Assembly (NCBI GenBank): GCA_900316505.1 | Contig: ONDH01000008.1 | Coordinates: 1-64,000, forward strand | Length of the DNA: 64,000 nucleotides | Source of the DNA: an uncultured Prevotellaceae bacterium | GTDB taxonomy: Bacteria > Bacteroidota > Bacteroidia > Bacteroidales > Bacteroidaceae | Direction of reading: 5' to 3' | Part shown: positions 41,759 through 53,397 of the stretch, in pieces | How the letters are laid out: the number at the start of each line of letters is the position of its first letter | Position numbering within the stretch: the stretch's first letter is position 1 | Program-made: the position numbers and the translations under genes | The notes under the pieces: generated by a model | Told to the model about the DNA's origin: nothing | Databases searched by the model: none | What the model saw: the letters and a program-made list of their open reading frames with translations, nothing else

Positions 41759-43027
41759 ATGACTATCAATGAGTACAATTTTGCCGGCAAAAAGGCAATC
41801 GTGCGTGTAGATTTCAACGTGCCAATCCAGAATGGCGTCATCACAGATGACACTCGTATCCGCGGTGCTGTTCCTACCCTCAAGCTCATTCTTGAGAAAG
41901 GTGGCGCCCTCATCATCATGTCTCACATGGGTAAGCCAAAGGGCAAGGTGAAGCCAGAGCTTTCTCTGAAGCAGATTGTTCCTGCTGTGAGCCAGGCACT
42001 TGGTGTTCCTGTTCAGTTCGCAGATGACTGTCAGAAGGCTGACGCACAGGCTGCAGCTTTGAAGCCCGGTGAAGTGCTCCTCCTCGAAAACCTCCGTTAC
42101 TACCCCGAAGAGGAAGGTAAGCCAGTAGGTATCGACAAGGAAGATCCTGCTTATGATGAAGCTAAGAAGGCTATGAAGGCAAGTCAGAAGGAGTTCGCTA
42201 AGAAGCTCGCTTCATATGCTGATTGCTGGGTGATGGATGCTTTCGGTACAGCTCACCGCAAGCACGCTTCTACTGCTGTCATCGCTGATTACTTCGACAA
42301 GAAGGACGTGATGCTCGGTCTCCTCATGGAGAAGGAAGTGCAGGCTGTTGACAACGTGCTCAACAACATCAAGCGTCCATTCGTTGCCATCATGGGTGGT
42401 TCAAAGGTTTCCACTAAGATTGGTATCATTGAGAACCTTCTCGGTAAGGTGGACAAGCTCATCCTCTGCGGTGGTATGACTTACACCTTCATGAAGGCTC
42501 ACGGTGGTGAAATCGGTAACTCAATCGTTGAGTTGGACAAGCTCGATGTGGCTCTCGGTGTTGAGAAGATGGCTAAGGAAAATGGTGTTGAACTCGTGCT
42601 TGGTGAGGATTCTGTATGCTGCACAGGCTACGATTTCTCAACTTTCTCTGTAAAGCCAGGTGCTGAAATCAAGACTTTCCCATCTAACGCTATCGAAGAT
42701 GGTTGGGATGGTCTCGATGCTGGTCCTATCAGCCGTGAGAAGTTTGCGAAGGCAATCGAAGGTGCAAAGACTATTCTCTGGAATGGTCCTGCAGGTTGCT
42801 TCGAGTGCGAGGAGTTCACTCCAGGTTCACGTGCTGTAGGTGAGGCTGTTGCCAAGGCTACTGCTGAAGGTGCATTCTCACTCATCGGTGGTGGTGACTC
42901 TGTAGCTTGTGTAAACAAGTTCGGTCTTGCTGACAAGGTTTCTTACATTTCTACTGGTGGTGGTGCCCTTCTCGAGGCTATCGAGGGTAAGGTTCTTCCT
43001 GGCATCGCAGCAGTGAAGGGTGAATAA
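41759..43027 (+). CDS. pgk: Phosphoglycerate kinase
   Basis: 422 residues. The N-domain has [12 protein letters not shown], the RxxxxxPT substrate region [10 protein letters not shown] and [10 protein letters not shown]; the C-domain has the nucleotide-binding [13 protein letters not shown] and GGGDSVACV. It converts 1,3-bisphosphoglycerate and ADP to 3-phosphoglycerate and ATP in glycolysis. Codon choice is strongly biased (runs of CTC, GGT, AAG, GTT), as in gap at 48681, indicating very high expression. A terminator follows. Confidence 0.98.
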   Translation: MTINEYNFAGKKAIVRVDFNVPIQNGVITDDTRIRGAVPTLKLILEKGGALIIMSHMGKPKGKVKPELSLKQIVPAVSQALGVPVQFADDCQKADAQAAALKPGEVLLLENLRYYPEEEGKPVGIDKEDPAYDEAKKAMKASQKEFAKKLASYADCWVMDAFGTAHRKHASTAVIADYFDKKDVMLGLLMEKEVQAVDNVLNNIKRPFVAIMGGSKVSTKIGIIENLLGKVDKLILCGGMTYTFMKAHGGEIGNSIVELDKLDVALGVEKMAKENGVELVLGEDSVCCTGYDFSTFSVKPGAEIKTFPSNAIEDGWDGLDAGPISREKFAKAIEGAKTILWNGPAGCFECEEFTPGSRAVGEAVAKATAEGAFSLIGGGDSVACVNKFGLADKVSYISTGGGALLEAIEGKVLPGIAAVKGE

Positions 43028-43063
43028 TCCTGTGCTGAAAGCATAAATCCAATCATAAAGAAG

Positions 43064-43100
43064 GGGTGGCAATGGTTTCATTGTCACCCTATTTTGTTCT
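43064..43100 (+). terminator. Terminator of pgk
   Basis: GGGTGGCAATG (43064-43074) pairs with CATTGTCACCC (43079-43089), one G-T pair, followed by TATTTTGTTCTTTT. Confidence 0.8.
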
Positions 43101-43216
43101 TTTGCCATGTTGTCATCCTATTGTGATGTACGTGAATTGTTGGGTATGTACACCTTTTGTTACATATTTTCAACAAAAAGTGACATGAATGCACCATAAT
43201 ACTCATTTATTTGATG

Positions 43217-43224
43217 TATCTTTG
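43217..43224 (+). promoter_or_regulatory. -7 box of the pectin-enzyme operon
   Basis: TATCTTTG, 95 bp before the GH43 start. No -33 box is clear, which suits activator control. The stretch 43100-43319 holds nothing else recognisable. Confidence 0.45.
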
Positions 43225-43319
43225 CATTTGAAATTGTAAGGATTACACATGTCAATCTGTTGTGATCATCAACACAAACTAATTATTAACTGATTAACTA
43301 ACATTTTTTACTAATTTTT

Positions 43320-44378
43320 ATGATGAAGAAGACAATTTTACTGTCAATGGCCATCACGGCCATCATCTCAACAGCCTCTGCACAAGAGCAACGTGAGCAA
43401 CGAGAACTTCGGAGGCTTTTACAGACAGAAACCCCGATGGTTCATGATCCTGTCATGGCAAAAGAAAGGGACACCTATTACATCTACGCCACAGGAATGG
43501 GCATTCAGCAGATGACTTCTAAAGACCGCAAGACATGGACGATGAGTCAGCAACCCGTGATGAGTGTCATTCCAGGATGGACAACAGATTCCGTGCCAGG
43601 CTTCAGCAATCACGTATGGGCACCCGATGTCATCCAATGGCATGGGCGTTGGTGGTTGGCATACAGTTGTTCCACTTTCGGTAAAAACGGTTCAGCCATC
43701 GGTCTGCTCAGCAGTCGCTCTCTGGCTTCCAACATGTGGAAGGATGAGGGATGCATTGTTGCATCGCATGATTGGAAGGTTGGTGCAGACGGCAAGACTT
43801 CTGGTGATAACTGGAATGCCATTGACCCCAACTTTGTCATTGACGAAAACGACACACCTTGGCTCGTGTGGGGCTCTTTCTGGGATGGTATCCAGCTTGC
43901 ACGCCTTGATTCCACCATGCACATTGCCAAAGGGGAAAAGCCACGCACAATTGCTCGCCGTCATCGTCCGGGCGATCCTAATGCCGCTGAAAATCCGACA
44001 TCCCGTTTTGCTGGCAGAAATGCCATCGAGGCACCGTTCATCTTCAAACACAATGGCTATTACTACCTTTTTGTTTCATGGGATTATTGTTGCCGTGGTG
44101 CTCAAAGCAATTATCGTGTAGCAGTGGGACGCAGCAAGAACGTAAGCGGTCCCTATCTTGACCGAAATGGTAAAGACATGCTTGTAGGTGGTGGAAATCT
44201 CTTCCTTGAAGGAGACAAGACAACATGGGAAGCTGCAGGTCATTGTGCTGCTTACAACTTCGAAGGAGAAGACATTTTCATCTGTCATGGCTACAGCACC
44301 GCTCGCAATGGAGCAGCGATGCTTATTCAACGTCCCATCAGTTGGACAGCTGACGGATGGCCTGAATTGAAGAATTGA
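43320..44378 (+). CDS. GH43 arabinan endo-1,5-alpha-L-arabinosidase
   Basis: 352 residues with a signal peptide (cleavage near STASA). It is a five-bladed propeller of family GH43 with the three catalytic acids in place: Asp43 (VHDPVMA), Asp169 (NAIDPNFV) and Glu237 (AIEAPF). HVWAPDVIQWHGRWWLAYS and FVSWDYCCRG are typical of arabinanases. It would cleave arabinan side chains of pectin. It lies 13 bp upstream of a rhamnogalacturonan lyase gene and probably forms a two-gene operon with it. Export to the periplasm or surface is expected. Confidence 0.92.
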   Translation: MMKKTILLSMAITAIISTASAQEQREQRELRRLLQTETPMVHDPVMAKERDTYYIYATGMGIQQMTSKDRKTWTMSQQPVMSVIPGWTTDSVPGFSNHVWAPDVIQWHGRWWLAYSCSTFGKNGSAIGLLSSRSLASNMWKDEGCIVASHDWKVGADGKTSGDNWNAIDPNFVIDENDTPWLVWGSFWDGIQLARLDSTMHIAKGEKPRTIARRHRPGDPNAAENPTSRFAGRNAIEAPFIFKHNGYYYLFVSWDYCCRGAQSNYRVAVGRSKNVSGPYLDRNGKDMLVGGGNLFLEGDKTTWEAAGHCAAYNFEGEDIFICHGYSTARNGAAMLIQRPISWTADGWPELKN

Positions 44379-44391
44379 CTCTAAAGTTGAC

Positions 44392-46446
44392 ATGAGAAGA
44401 ACCGTATATTCCATGATGCTTTTGGTATATGCCATGAGCATCATGGCACAACGCCCTGACACGCCTGCATCTCAACAAGAGAAACTGAGTCGTGGTTTTG
44501 TGTGCATCCCTACAGCAGAGTCATCCTCGTTTCTTACTTGGAGACTTTTGGGCAGTGATGACACACACACGTCGTTCCTCTTGTTGAAAGACGGCGTCGT
44601 GGCGACGGATACGATTCGGCATGCTACCAGTATGCGCATGTCCTCTACGCCAACATCGACATTTCGGTTGGTGACGTTTCAAAAAGGTGTGCCCACTGAC
44701 ACAGTCGCTCCAGTCGTATTCAATCAACGAGGGTATCACTTGCTGCAACTTGACCGTCCTGCCAACGTGAACGACATCAGTGGACGTTACTCTTATACGC
44801 CCAACGATTGTTCTGTAGGTGATGTGGATGGTGATGGTCAATATGAACTCATTGTGAAATGGAATCCAAGCAATGCGAAGGACAATTCTCATCGTGGTTA
44901 TACTGGTAATGTGTTCATTGACTGTTACCGGCTCTTCACGGGTGAAAAATTGTGGCGTATAGACTTAGGGGTGAATATTCGTGCAGGGGCACACTACACA
45001 CAGTTTCTCGTTTATGACTTTGACAAAGACGGCAAGGCTGAACTGATTTGCAAGACTGCTCCCGGCTCGAAAGATGCTTGCGGAGCGTATGTCAATGCTG
45101 TTGCAGACATCGCTTCAATCAGAAATGCGGACAATACGAAAGATTGGCGAAATCTCAACGGACGTATTGATGGTGGACAGGAATACCTAACCGTTTTTGA
45201 AGGGTTGACAGGCAAAGCCATCCACACGATTCCTTATTGTCCCAACCGCAATGGAAAGGTTACCCCGAGCGAGTCATCTGGTACATTTGATTGGGACGAC
45301 CGCATAGGCCATATTGACTATTCAAATTATGGAAATCGTGGCGAACGCTATCTGGCTTGTGTGGCATATCTAGCTGGTCAGAACGAACGACCTTCTGCCA
45401 TCATGTGTCGTGGTTACTACACTTACGCCTACTTGTGGGCAGTAGATTTCGACGGGAAGAAGCTGAAACCTCGTTGGCTGCACAGTTCTGACTCAAAAAC
45501 CACCTACAAGTTAACGGATAGTGATGGGAAGACAACTACCCACACTCCCCCTGCCTGCACTTCAGGATTGGGACGTAACACAATGTATGGCAATGGCAAT
45601 CATAACTTATCTGTGGCGGATGTTGATGGTGACGGTCATGACGAAATACTGTGGGGTTCTGCAGCACTGGATCACGATGGAACACTACTCTATTCTGTAG
45701 GGTTTGGGCATGGCGACGCCATTCATTTGGGAGATTTGAATCCTGATCGTCCAGGTCTTGAACTCTTCGATGTCCATGAAGAAAAGGGTAAATTCGCATG
45801 GGACATACATGATGCTGCAACAGGCGAAATTTTGTGGAAAGGTGGGCAGAGAGGTGTTGATAATGGTCGTGGATTAGCTGCTGACATTTTAGCAGAAACA
45901 CGTGGCTATGAGTTTTGGTCTTCTTATGGTGGTTTCGAAGGAAACATCCGCAACTCATATCCTTTCAGTGCTGTGAATGGTCAACAGACAGGATATCGGA
46001 GACCATCGATGAATTTCCGCATCTACTGGGATGGCGATGCGTGTGATGAACTGCTTGATGGCACCACTATCACTAAATGGATGGACATTGGTAATGAAGA
46101 ACTGGGCGTGTGGGTGACGGATTCCATGATGTCAACCTTTGCATCCTTGGGTATGTATCCAGCCTCTTGCAACGGTTCGAAATCCACGCCTTGCCTGCTG
46201 GCAGACCTCTTTGGTGATTGGCGCGAAGAGGTGATTTGGTGGAACCGTAACAATCCCTCACAAATCTATATTGTGAGCACTACGGCAACTACTCGGCATA
46301 GAGTGCCCACGTTGATGCACGACCACATCTATCGCATGGGGATTGTATGGCAGAATTGTGCCTACAACCAACCGCCACACTTAGGTTATTACCTACCCGA
46401 CTTCATCGACTCCTTTCAGGGAGCGAATTCTGCTGAGAAAGAATGA
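44392..46446 (+). CDS. PL11 rhamnogalacturonan lyase
   Basis: 684 residues with a signal peptide (cleavage near MSIMAQ). It is an eight-bladed propeller of PL11, with calcium-binding DxDxDG loops (VGDVDGDGQYEL, YDFDKDGKAEL, VADVDGDGHDE) and AHYTQFLVYDFD, KTAPGSKD, GLGRNTMYGNG and DLFGDWREEVIWW. It eliminates within the rhamnogalacturonan I backbone. With the arabinanase upstream it would strip side chains and cut the backbone of hairy pectin. No SusC/D pair is adjacent, so this is a minimal pectin module rather than a full utilisation locus. Confidence 0.94.
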   Translation: MRRTVYSMMLLVYAMSIMAQRPDTPASQQEKLSRGFVCIPTAESSSFLTWRLLGSDDTHTSFLLLKDGVVATDTIRHATSMRMSSTPTSTFRLVTFQKGVPTDTVAPVVFNQRGYHLLQLDRPANVNDISGRYSYTPNDCSVGDVDGDGQYELIVKWNPSNAKDNSHRGYTGNVFIDCYRLFTGEKLWRIDLGVNIRAGAHYTQFLVYDFDKDGKAELICKTAPGSKDACGAYVNAVADIASIRNADNTKDWRNLNGRIDGGQEYLTVFEGLTGKAIHTIPYCPNRNGKVTPSESSGTFDWDDRIGHIDYSNYGNRGERYLACVAYLAGQNERPSAIMCRGYYTYAYLWAVDFDGKKLKPRWLHSSDSKTTYKLTDSDGKTTTHTPPACTSGLGRNTMYGNGNHNLSVADVDGDGHDEILWGSAALDHDGTLLYSVGFGHGDAIHLGDLNPDRPGLELFDVHEEKGKFAWDIHDAATGEILWKGGQRGVDNGRGLAADILAETRGYEFWSSYGGFEGNIRNSYPFSAVNGQQTGYRRPSMNFRIYWDGDACDELLDGTTITKWMDIGNEELGVWVTDSMMSTFASLGMYPASCNGSKSTPCLLADLFGDWREEVIWWNRNNPSQIYIVSTTATTRHRVPTLMHDHIYRMGIVWQNCAYNQPPHLGYYLPDFIDSFQGANSAEKE

Positions 46447-46532
46447 ACCGTATGGTTGTGCCAATTGTCAACCACATAAGGGTGAACCCTGTGCTCTGCA
46501 TCGTGATTACCTTACACCCTGTAACGTAATTA

Positions 46533-46572
46533 CACTACGCCCTTCATCGTAATTACGGTGAAGGGCGTAGTG
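46533..46572. terminator. Bidirectional terminator between PL11 and ABC-F genes, palindromic loop
   Basis: A perfect 14-bp stem, CACTACGCCCTTCA (46533-46546) with TGAAGGGCGTAGTG (46559-46572). The 12-nt loop holds the palindrome CGTAATTACG. The related string GTAACGTAATTAC occurs at 46521 and near 13351. Confidence 0.8.
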
Positions 46573-46592
46573 AATTCTATGTTATTCGAAGA

Positions 46593-48245
<1,653 letters not shown>

Positions 48246-48259
<14 letters not shown>

Positions 48260-48356
48260 ATGAAAAGCCCTATTTTCATTTTTATTGTCGAACGTGAGTA
48301 CCTTCGGCGAAGCCAACGGTACGAAAAAAGAGCACAATACAAAATGAAAAAGGCCC
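48246..48356. repeat. Duplicated GAGCACAATACAAAATGAAAA segment
   Basis: The 20-mer GAGCACAATACAAAATGAAA begins at 48246 and again near 48335, each followed by GCCCT-like bases and each preceded by a TACC(t/g)TTG-type box on the minus strand. The second box is TACCGTTG, probably inactive. Confidence 0.7.
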
Positions 48357-48571
48357 TTTTTCTCACACATTATATATAAATAATAATACGCTTTTTCATC
48401 TGCCAAATACATGTTGACAACCAGCGTTTGAACACACCTTTTGCAACACGCAGTTGACAAAAGCAAACTTTTCCTTGTCATTTTGTTCACCATTCACGTG
48501 CATTTAACGTCTGTTCGTTCGATTTTAAAAAGAATTTGCGACAAAAATGATTTACATTGACAATTTTTTCG

Positions 48572-48579
48572 TACCTTTG
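48572..48579 (+). promoter_or_regulatory. -7 box of gap
   Basis: TACCTTTG, about 100 bp before the gap start; the -33 region is weak by consensus. Confidence 0.55.
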
Positions 48580-48680
48580 CAGCCGGAAAGAGAGTTGGGA
48601 TAATCGTAAGGTTTTTTCCTTCCCTTAAAAACACAAGCAATACACACAGTTATTATTAACTCAATAAATTTATTAAATCA

Positions 48681-49709
48681 ATGACAAAAGTAGCTATTAA
48701 CGGCTTTGGCCGTATTGGTCGCCTCGCTTTCCGTCAGATGTTCGAGGCTGAAGGTTATGAAGTAATCGCTATCAATGACTTGACAAGCCCAAAGATGCTT
48801 GCTCACCTCCTCAAGTATGACACTGCACAGGGCGGTTTCGCTGGCAAGTTCGGTGAAGGTAAGCACACTGTTGAAGCAACAGACAACTCTATCATCGTTG
48901 ATGGTAAGGAAATCACTATCTACGCTAAGCCAAACGCAGCTGAGCTTCCTTGGGGTGAGCTTGGTGTTGATGTTGTGCTCGAGTGCACTGGTTTCTACAC
49001 TTCTAAGGAGAAGGCTTCTGCACACATTCAGGCTGGTGCAAAGAAGGTGGTTATCTCTGCTCCTGCAGGTAACGACCTCCCAACTATCGTTTACAACGTT
49101 AACCACAAGACTCTGACTCCTGCTGACACAGTTATCTCTGCTGCTTCTTGCACAACTAACTGCTTGGCTCCTATGGCTGCTGCTTTGAACGGTTACGCTC
49201 CTATCGTTTCTGGTATCATGTCAACTATCCACGCTTACACTGGTGACCAGATGATTCTTGACGGTCCTCAGCGTAAGGGCGACCTCCGTCGTTCTCGTGC
49301 TGGTGCTCAGAACATCGTTCCTAACTCAACTGGTGCTGCTAAGGCTATCGGTCTCGTTATTCCTGAGTTGAACGGTAAGCTCATCGGTTCTGCACAGCGC
49401 GTTCCAACTCCAACAGGTTCTACTACTATCCTCGTTGCTGTTGTGAAGGGTAAGGACATCACTAAGGAGGGTATCAACGCTGCCATGAAGGCTGCTGGTA
49501 CTGAGAGCTTCGGTTACACTGAGGATCAGATCGTTTCTTCTGACATCATCGGCATGAAGTTCGGTTCTCTCTTCGACGCAACTCAGACAATGGTTTCTAA
49601 GATTGACGACGACACTTACCAGGTACAGGTTGTTTCTTGGTATGACAACGAGAACTCTTACACTTCTCAGATGGTTCGTACTATCAAGTACCTCGCTGAA
49701 CTCAAATAA
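48681..49709 (+). CDS. gap: Glyceraldehyde-3-phosphate dehydrogenase
   Basis: 342 residues, type I GAPDH. The NAD-binding INGFGRIGR is at the start. The active site reads [12 protein letters not shown] with the nucleophilic Cys, TIHAYTGDQ carries the general-base His, and [12 protein letters not shown] is the C-terminal NAD contact. It oxidises glyceraldehyde-3-phosphate with phosphate to 1,3-bisphosphoglycerate, the substrate for pgk at 41759. Codon usage is extremely biased toward a few codons, marking it as one of the most expressed genes. Confidence 0.98.
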   Translation: MTKVAINGFGRIGRLAFRQMFEAEGYEVIAINDLTSPKMLAHLLKYDTAQGGFAGKFGEGKHTVEATDNSIIVDGKEITIYAKPNAAELPWGELGVDVVLECTGFYTSKEKASAHIQAGAKKVVISAPAGNDLPTIVYNVNHKTLTPADTVISAASCTTNCLAPMAAALNGYAPIVSGIMSTIHAYTGDQMILDGPQRKGDLRRSRAGAQNIVPNSTGAAKAIGLVIPELNGKLIGSAQRVPTPTGSTTILVAVVKGKDITKEGINAAMKAAGTESFGYTEDQIVSSDIIGMKFGSLFDATQTMVSKIDDDTYQVQVVSWYDNENSYTSQMVRTIKYLAELK

Positions 49710-49793
49710 GCAGTGAGAGCTAACAAGCTCGCTTGATTAGCCGAGTCGCGTTTTTGACTCGACGAAGTCAACTCAAATAAGAGTATAACAAAG

Positions 49794-49828
49794 AAGGGGA
49801 AGCCAAACGGCCTCCCCTTTTCTTTTTC
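49794..49828. terminator. Terminator of gap
   Basis: AAGGGGAaGCC and GGCcTCCCCTT pair with one mismatch around AAAC, followed by TTCTTTTTC. Confidence 0.75.
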
Positions 49829-49838
49829 ATTCACTCTG

Positions 49839-49928
49839 CTATCCACAATTGCAATGGTGCGCTGTCGCACATGCAACCAGTAGCAGCAACATGCCCATTG
49901 AGAGTATCAAATACAATTTATTCTTCAT
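49839..49928 (-). CDS. Very small lipoprotein-like peptide
   Basis: 29 residues from ATG 49928: two lysines near the N-terminus, a hydrophobic core (YLILSMGMLLLL), the lipobox LVAC, then ATAHHCNCG. It reads as a complete lipoprotein signal with a tail of only ten residues that is rich in His and Cys. It lies on the minus strand between convergent-facing gap and the mscL promoter, ending near the gap terminator. No homologue is recognised, and such a short frame could be chance, but the lipobox and the lack of another explanation for this stretch make it worth recording. Confidence 0.4.
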   Translation of the reverse strand: MKNKLYLILSMGMLLLLVACATAHHCNCG

Positions 49929-49968
49929 TTTTTACTACATTTATTAACACTGTTCACGGCATTTTTCG

Positions 49969-49976
49969 TAACTTTG
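49969..49976 (+). promoter_or_regulatory. -7 box of mscL
   Basis: TAACTTTG, 75 bp before the mscL start. Confidence 0.5.
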
Positions 49977-50051
49977 TGCCGAGTTCATTCAATGACGAAC
50001 TGAACATATAACGACAATTGTTTACTTTTTATTATAAAAACGATAGAGATT

Positions 50052-50513
50052 ATGGCAAAATTTATCGAAGAATTCAAAGAGTTTGCCTTCAAAGGCAACG
50101 TGATGGACATGGCTGTCGGTGTCATCATCGGTGGCGCATTTGGTAAAATCGTATCTTCAATCGTAGGCGACCTCATCATGCCACTCGTAGCAGCTGCATG
50201 GAGCGTGAACGTAGCTGACTTGAAGATAGAACTCAAGCCTGGCATACCTGAGGTGACCGATCCTGCTACAGGCGAAGTGGTGAAGGAAGCTGTAGAGGCT
50301 GTGACTTGGAACTACGGCGCATTCTGCCAGAACGTGCTCGACTTCTTCATCATCGCCATCTGCTTGTTCTTCATCGTGAAGGCTATCGCCAAAGCATCTG
50401 CCCTCCGCAAGAAGAAGGAAGCCGAAGAGGCTGCAGCTGCTCCAGAACCAGAACCAACGAAGGAAGAGGTGCTCCTTACTGAAATCCGCGACCTCTTGAA
50501 AGAGAAGAAGTAA
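50052..50513 (+). CDS. mscL: Large-conductance mechanosensitive channel MscL
   Basis: 153 residues, the normal size. The amphipathic N-terminal helix and TM1 (FKEFAFKGNVMDMAVGVIIG, GAFGKIVSSIVGDLIMPL) are highly conserved, followed by a periplasmic loop, TM2 (about 98-120) and a charged C-terminal helix (LRKKKEAEEAAA...LLTEIRDLL). It forms a homopentameric inner-membrane pore that opens under membrane tension and releases solutes on hypo-osmotic shock. It is a single gene with its own promoter, ending at a large inverted repeat shared with mnmA. Confidence 0.97.
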   Translation: MAKFIEEFKEFAFKGNVMDMAVGVIIGGAFGKIVSSIVGDLIMPLVAAAWSVNVADLKIELKPGIPEVTDPATGEVVKEAVEAVTWNYGAFCQNVLDFFIIAICLFFIVKAIAKASALRKKKEAEEAAAAPEPEPTKEEVLLTEIRDLLKEKK

Positions 50514-50533
50514 TCTTCTTTTGAAGGTAAAAG

Positions 50534-50612
50534 TGAAGAGTGAAAAATTTGCCGCCGCATTTGTTCGCCAAAAGTTGACCTACAAGTGCAGTGGCAAATT
50601 TTTCACTCTTCA
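50534..50612. terminator. 20-bp perfect inverted repeat between mscL and mnmA
   Basis: TGAAGAGTGAAAAATTTGCC (50534-50553) is exactly inverted at 50593-50612, enclosing 39 nt. The genes on both sides converge on it, so it probably terminates both, though the stem is longer and the loop larger than usual. Confidence 0.6.
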
Positions 50613-50638
50613 ATTTTTACTTTGACCTATTCCCTTCT

Positions 50639-51730
50639 TCAATCGATTTCACCACTGCCGAAACAAAGGTGATGTTCCTTATCATACACCACACAGAATT
50701 GGCCGGGAGCTACTCCGTGTATTTTCTCGTCAGCCTGTAAGAACCAACTTCCATCTTCCTTATGAGAAAGCACACCACCAAGCCATTCTGGTGTGTGGCG
50801 AATCTTGAACGTTACGCGCATCTGTTTCTCACCATTTTTCTCTTCGCCCCACCCTTCATCGAACGGGTTTCCACTGATGAAATGGAAGTCATTCATTATA
50901 ATGTGGTCTTTGTACACCTTTTCAGGATCATAACCATGTGATACAAACAAGATGTTCCGTTTGATGTTCTTCTTCACCACGAACCAAGGTCCTCCACCGA
51001 AACCTAATCCCTTGCGTTGACCAATTGTATAGAACCACAAACCTTTGTGCTCCCCAATCTTATGTCCCGTCTCAATCTCACGCACATCACCGGGATTCTC
51101 GCCTAGGTGCGCTTTAATGTAATCACGGAAATCGATGTTGCCTAAGAAACAGATACCTTGGCTGTCTTTCCTTTCCGCATTCAGTAAACGCGCACTTTCA
51201 GCAATCTCACGCACCTGATGCTTCCACAAATGTCCGATGGGGAACATCAGCTTGCTCACTTGCAAAGAATCAATCTGGCAAAGGAAATCCGTCTGGTCTT
51301 TCACGGGGTCAGGCGATGTCGAAAGCCATACCTTTCCATCTATCGTGGTCGTTGTGGCATAATGTCCTGTTGCCGTATAATCAAAGTCCTTACCTGCCAC
51401 TTCCTCAAAGCATCCGAACTTGATGAGTTTGTTGCACATCACATCTGGGTTAGGTGTCAAGCCTATACGCGCCTTATCCATTGTATAGCCGACAACCTTG
51501 TCCCAATACTCCTTATGCAAGTCAATCACATCCAACTTCAAACCGTATTTCCTTGCCAGCCACTGACAAATCTCCACATCCTCTTCCGAAGTGCAGTTCC
51601 ATTCCGTATCTTTGTCGGGACCAATCTTGATGTAGAAGAGATGCGGGTCAATCCCCTGCTCTTTCAGCAAATGCACAGAAACAGCAGAATCGACCCCTCC
51701 TGAAACTAATGCAGCAACAGACCTTCTCAT
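50639..51730 (-). CDS. mnmA: tRNA 2-thiouridylase MnmA
   Basis: 363 residues. The PP-loop ATP pyrophosphatase motif is [12 protein letters not shown], and the two catalytic cysteines are in [11 protein letters not shown] and SQGICFLG. It adds sulfur to U34 of tRNA-Lys, -Glu and -Gln. [10 protein letters not shown] and [12 protein letters not shown] are further family marks. The start overlaps the nadA stop in ATGA. Linking a thiolation enzyme to an iron-sulfur enzyme behind nadA suggests a shared link to sulfur supply, which is inference. Confidence 0.96.
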   Translation of the reverse strand: MRRSVAALVSGGVDSAVSVHLLKEQGIDPHLFYIKIGPDKDTEWNCTSEEDVEICQWLARKYGLKLDVIDLHKEYWDKVVGYTMDKARIGLTPNPDVMCNKLIKFGCFEEVAGKDFDYTATGHYATTTTIDGKVWLSTSPDPVKDQTDFLCQIDSLQVSKLMFPIGHLWKHQVREIAESARLLNAERKDSQGICFLGNIDFRDYIKAHLGENPGDVREIETGHKIGEHKGLWFYTIGQRKGLGFGGGPWFVVKKNIKRNILFVSHGYDPEKVYKDHIIMNDFHFISGNPFDEGWGEEKNGEKQMRVTFKIRHTPEWLGGVLSHKEDGSWFLQADEKIHGVAPGQFCVVYDKEHHLCFGSGEID

Positions 51731-52746
51731 TTGCTTGACATGGCAGATTTCATTGTCTTTGATATCTCCAGCATCTTGTCAATGGGCTTCACCGCTTTCT
51801 CGGCAATCTCCGCATCCACTTCGATGGTGGGCCATTCATACTTCAAGGTGTTGTAGAGTTTCTTCAATGTGTTCAGTTTCATGAACTCACACTCGTTGCA
51901 CGAACACCCGATGGTTTCGGTAGCCTCCGGTGGTGCAGGAATGAATAGTTTGTCGGGGCATGCCTTCTTCATCTCGTGCAAGATGCCGCTCTCCGTCGCA
52001 ACAATGAATTCCGTAGCATCATCCTTGATGGCAAAGTTCAGCAATCCTGCTGTTGAACCAATCACATCCGCTACCTTCTGAATCGGAGCAGGGCATTCGG
52101 GATGCACCAGAATCTTTGCTTTCGGATGCTCTGCCTTGATGGCAAGAATCTTCTCTAACGAGAATTGTCCATGTACGTGACACCCACCATTCCAGAGGAG
52201 CATTTCACGTCCTGTCACCGAATTGATATAGTTACCTAAGTTCTTATCGGGACCAAAGATAAGTTTCTCATCCTGAGGAAATGAATCTATCACTAATTTA
52301 GCATTACTTGAAGTCACCACCACGTCCGTCAGCGCCTTCACTGCTGCAGTTGTGTTTACATAGCTCACCACCTTATAGCCAGGGTGCTCATCCACAAACG
52401 CCTTCAAGTCCTCAGCATTGCAGCTGTCCGCCAACGAACATCCTGCATTCAAATCCAGCACCAACACCTTCTTGTTCGGACAAAGAATCTTGTTCGTCTC
52501 ACCCATGAAATGCACACCACACATCACAATGATGTCGGCATCTGTCTTGGCTGACCACTGCGCCAGTGCCAACGAATCGCCCACGAAATCAGCAATATCC
52601 TGCACTGCCCCATCCGTGTAGTAATGCGCCAGAATCACGGCGTTCTTCTCCTTACACATCCTGCGGATTTCCGCATTCAAATCAATCTCTGCAGGAATAG
52701 GCTCATCCACATAGCCCTTCTCCTTCCAAGAATCTTTCACTTGCAT
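51727..52746 (-). CDS. nadA: Quinolinate synthase NadA
   Basis: 339 residues. It condenses iminoaspartate and dihydroxyacetone phosphate to quinolinate in NAD synthesis, using a [4Fe-4S] cluster. Motifs: [30 protein letters not shown] (first Cys), [17 protein letters not shown] and [17 protein letters not shown] with the last cluster cysteine. nadB and nadC are not adjacent. It is the middle gene of a DUF1573-nadA-mnmA operon. Confidence 0.97.
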   Translation of the reverse strand: MQVKDSWKEKGYVDEPIPAEIDLNAEIRRMCKEKNAVILAHYYTDGAVQDIADFVGDSLALAQWSAKTDADIIVMCGVHFMGETNKILCPNKKVLVLDLNAGCSLADSCNAEDLKAFVDEHPGYKVVSYVNTTAAVKALTDVVVTSSNAKLVIDSFPQDEKLIFGPDKNLGNYINSVTGREMLLWNGGCHVHGQFSLEKILAIKAEHPKAKILVHPECPAPIQKVADVIGSTAGLLNFAIKDDATEFIVATESGILHEMKKACPDKLFIPAPPEATETIGCSCNECEFMKLNTLKKLYNTLKYEWPTIEVDAEIAEKAVKPIDKMLEISKTMKSAMSSK

Positions 52747-52779
52747 TCCTTTATTTAATTAAAAGTGATGACAACCCTG

Positions 52780-53199
52780 TTATTTCTTTTCCTTTTCAGT
52801 CTTCTTGTTGACAGGCACATCGGTCATGTCGCCTTGAATGAAAAGACGTGCCATATCTTCCTTGCAATTGGAAAACACCTGTATGTTCTTCTTGAAACGT
52901 CCTGGCATCTTGTTGGAACCATCGTAAGTGACGGTGATTTCGCCTGATGCACCGGGTGCGATGAAATCTTTTGGATAGTCTGCCACAGTACATCCGCAAG
53001 AAGCATGAACCGCAGTGATGACAAGTTTGGCATCACCAATGTTTTTGAACTTGAAGGTGCATTTCTGAATGGGGTCATCCATAGAGAAAGTGCCAAAATC
53101 GACAGTGGTCTTTTCAAATTTGATTTGCGGGTATTTCTTTGCCTGCATACCGAGTGCCATTGCAAAAACAGCGATGAACAGTAAGAGTTTCGTTCTCAT
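52780..53199 (-). CDS. DUF1573 periplasmic protein
   Basis: 139 residues from ATG 53199; a longer frame upstream runs over the promoter. It has a signal peptide (cleavage near GMQA). The mature protein is one DUF1573/ASPM-like immunoglobulin-type domain: IKFEKTTVDFGTFSMDD, CTFKFKNIGDAKLVIT and the conserved ASCGCTVADYPK with a CGC motif. Many Bacteroidota encode such domains; the role is unknown, perhaps envelope assembly. It is the first gene of the nadA-mnmA operon, 33 bp upstream of nadA. A minus-strand -7 box TACCTTTG is at 53235-53228. Confidence 0.88.
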   Translation of the reverse strand: MRTKLLLFIAVFAMALGMQAKKYPQIKFEKTTVDFGTFSMDDPIQKCTFKFKNIGDAKLVITAVHASCGCTVADYPKDFIAPGASGEITVTYDGSNKMPGRFKKNIQVFSNCKEDMARLFIQGDMTDVPVNKKTEKEKK

Positions 53200-53279
53200 A
53201 ATTATTGTATTTATGTTGATTTTGATGCAAAGGTAAGAAAAAACCACTAACTCCTGACGCCCAACTCCCAAATTTTTCG

Positions 53280-53287
53280 TATCTTTG
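53280..53287 (+). promoter_or_regulatory. -7 box of yidC
   Basis: TATCTTTG, 111 bp before the yidC start, in the divergent region with the DUF1573 operon. The leader after it includes a short GC-rich stem (CCCACACGCTGGGG). Confidence 0.5.
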
Positions 53288-53397
53288 CACGATTTTTGTA
53301 TAATTTAACCAGCCCACACGCTGGGGCAACCCATGTGTTGCACAATTTTCAAACTCTACAAGGTAAGATTTATAAAACTCATAAACGAACATAGAAA

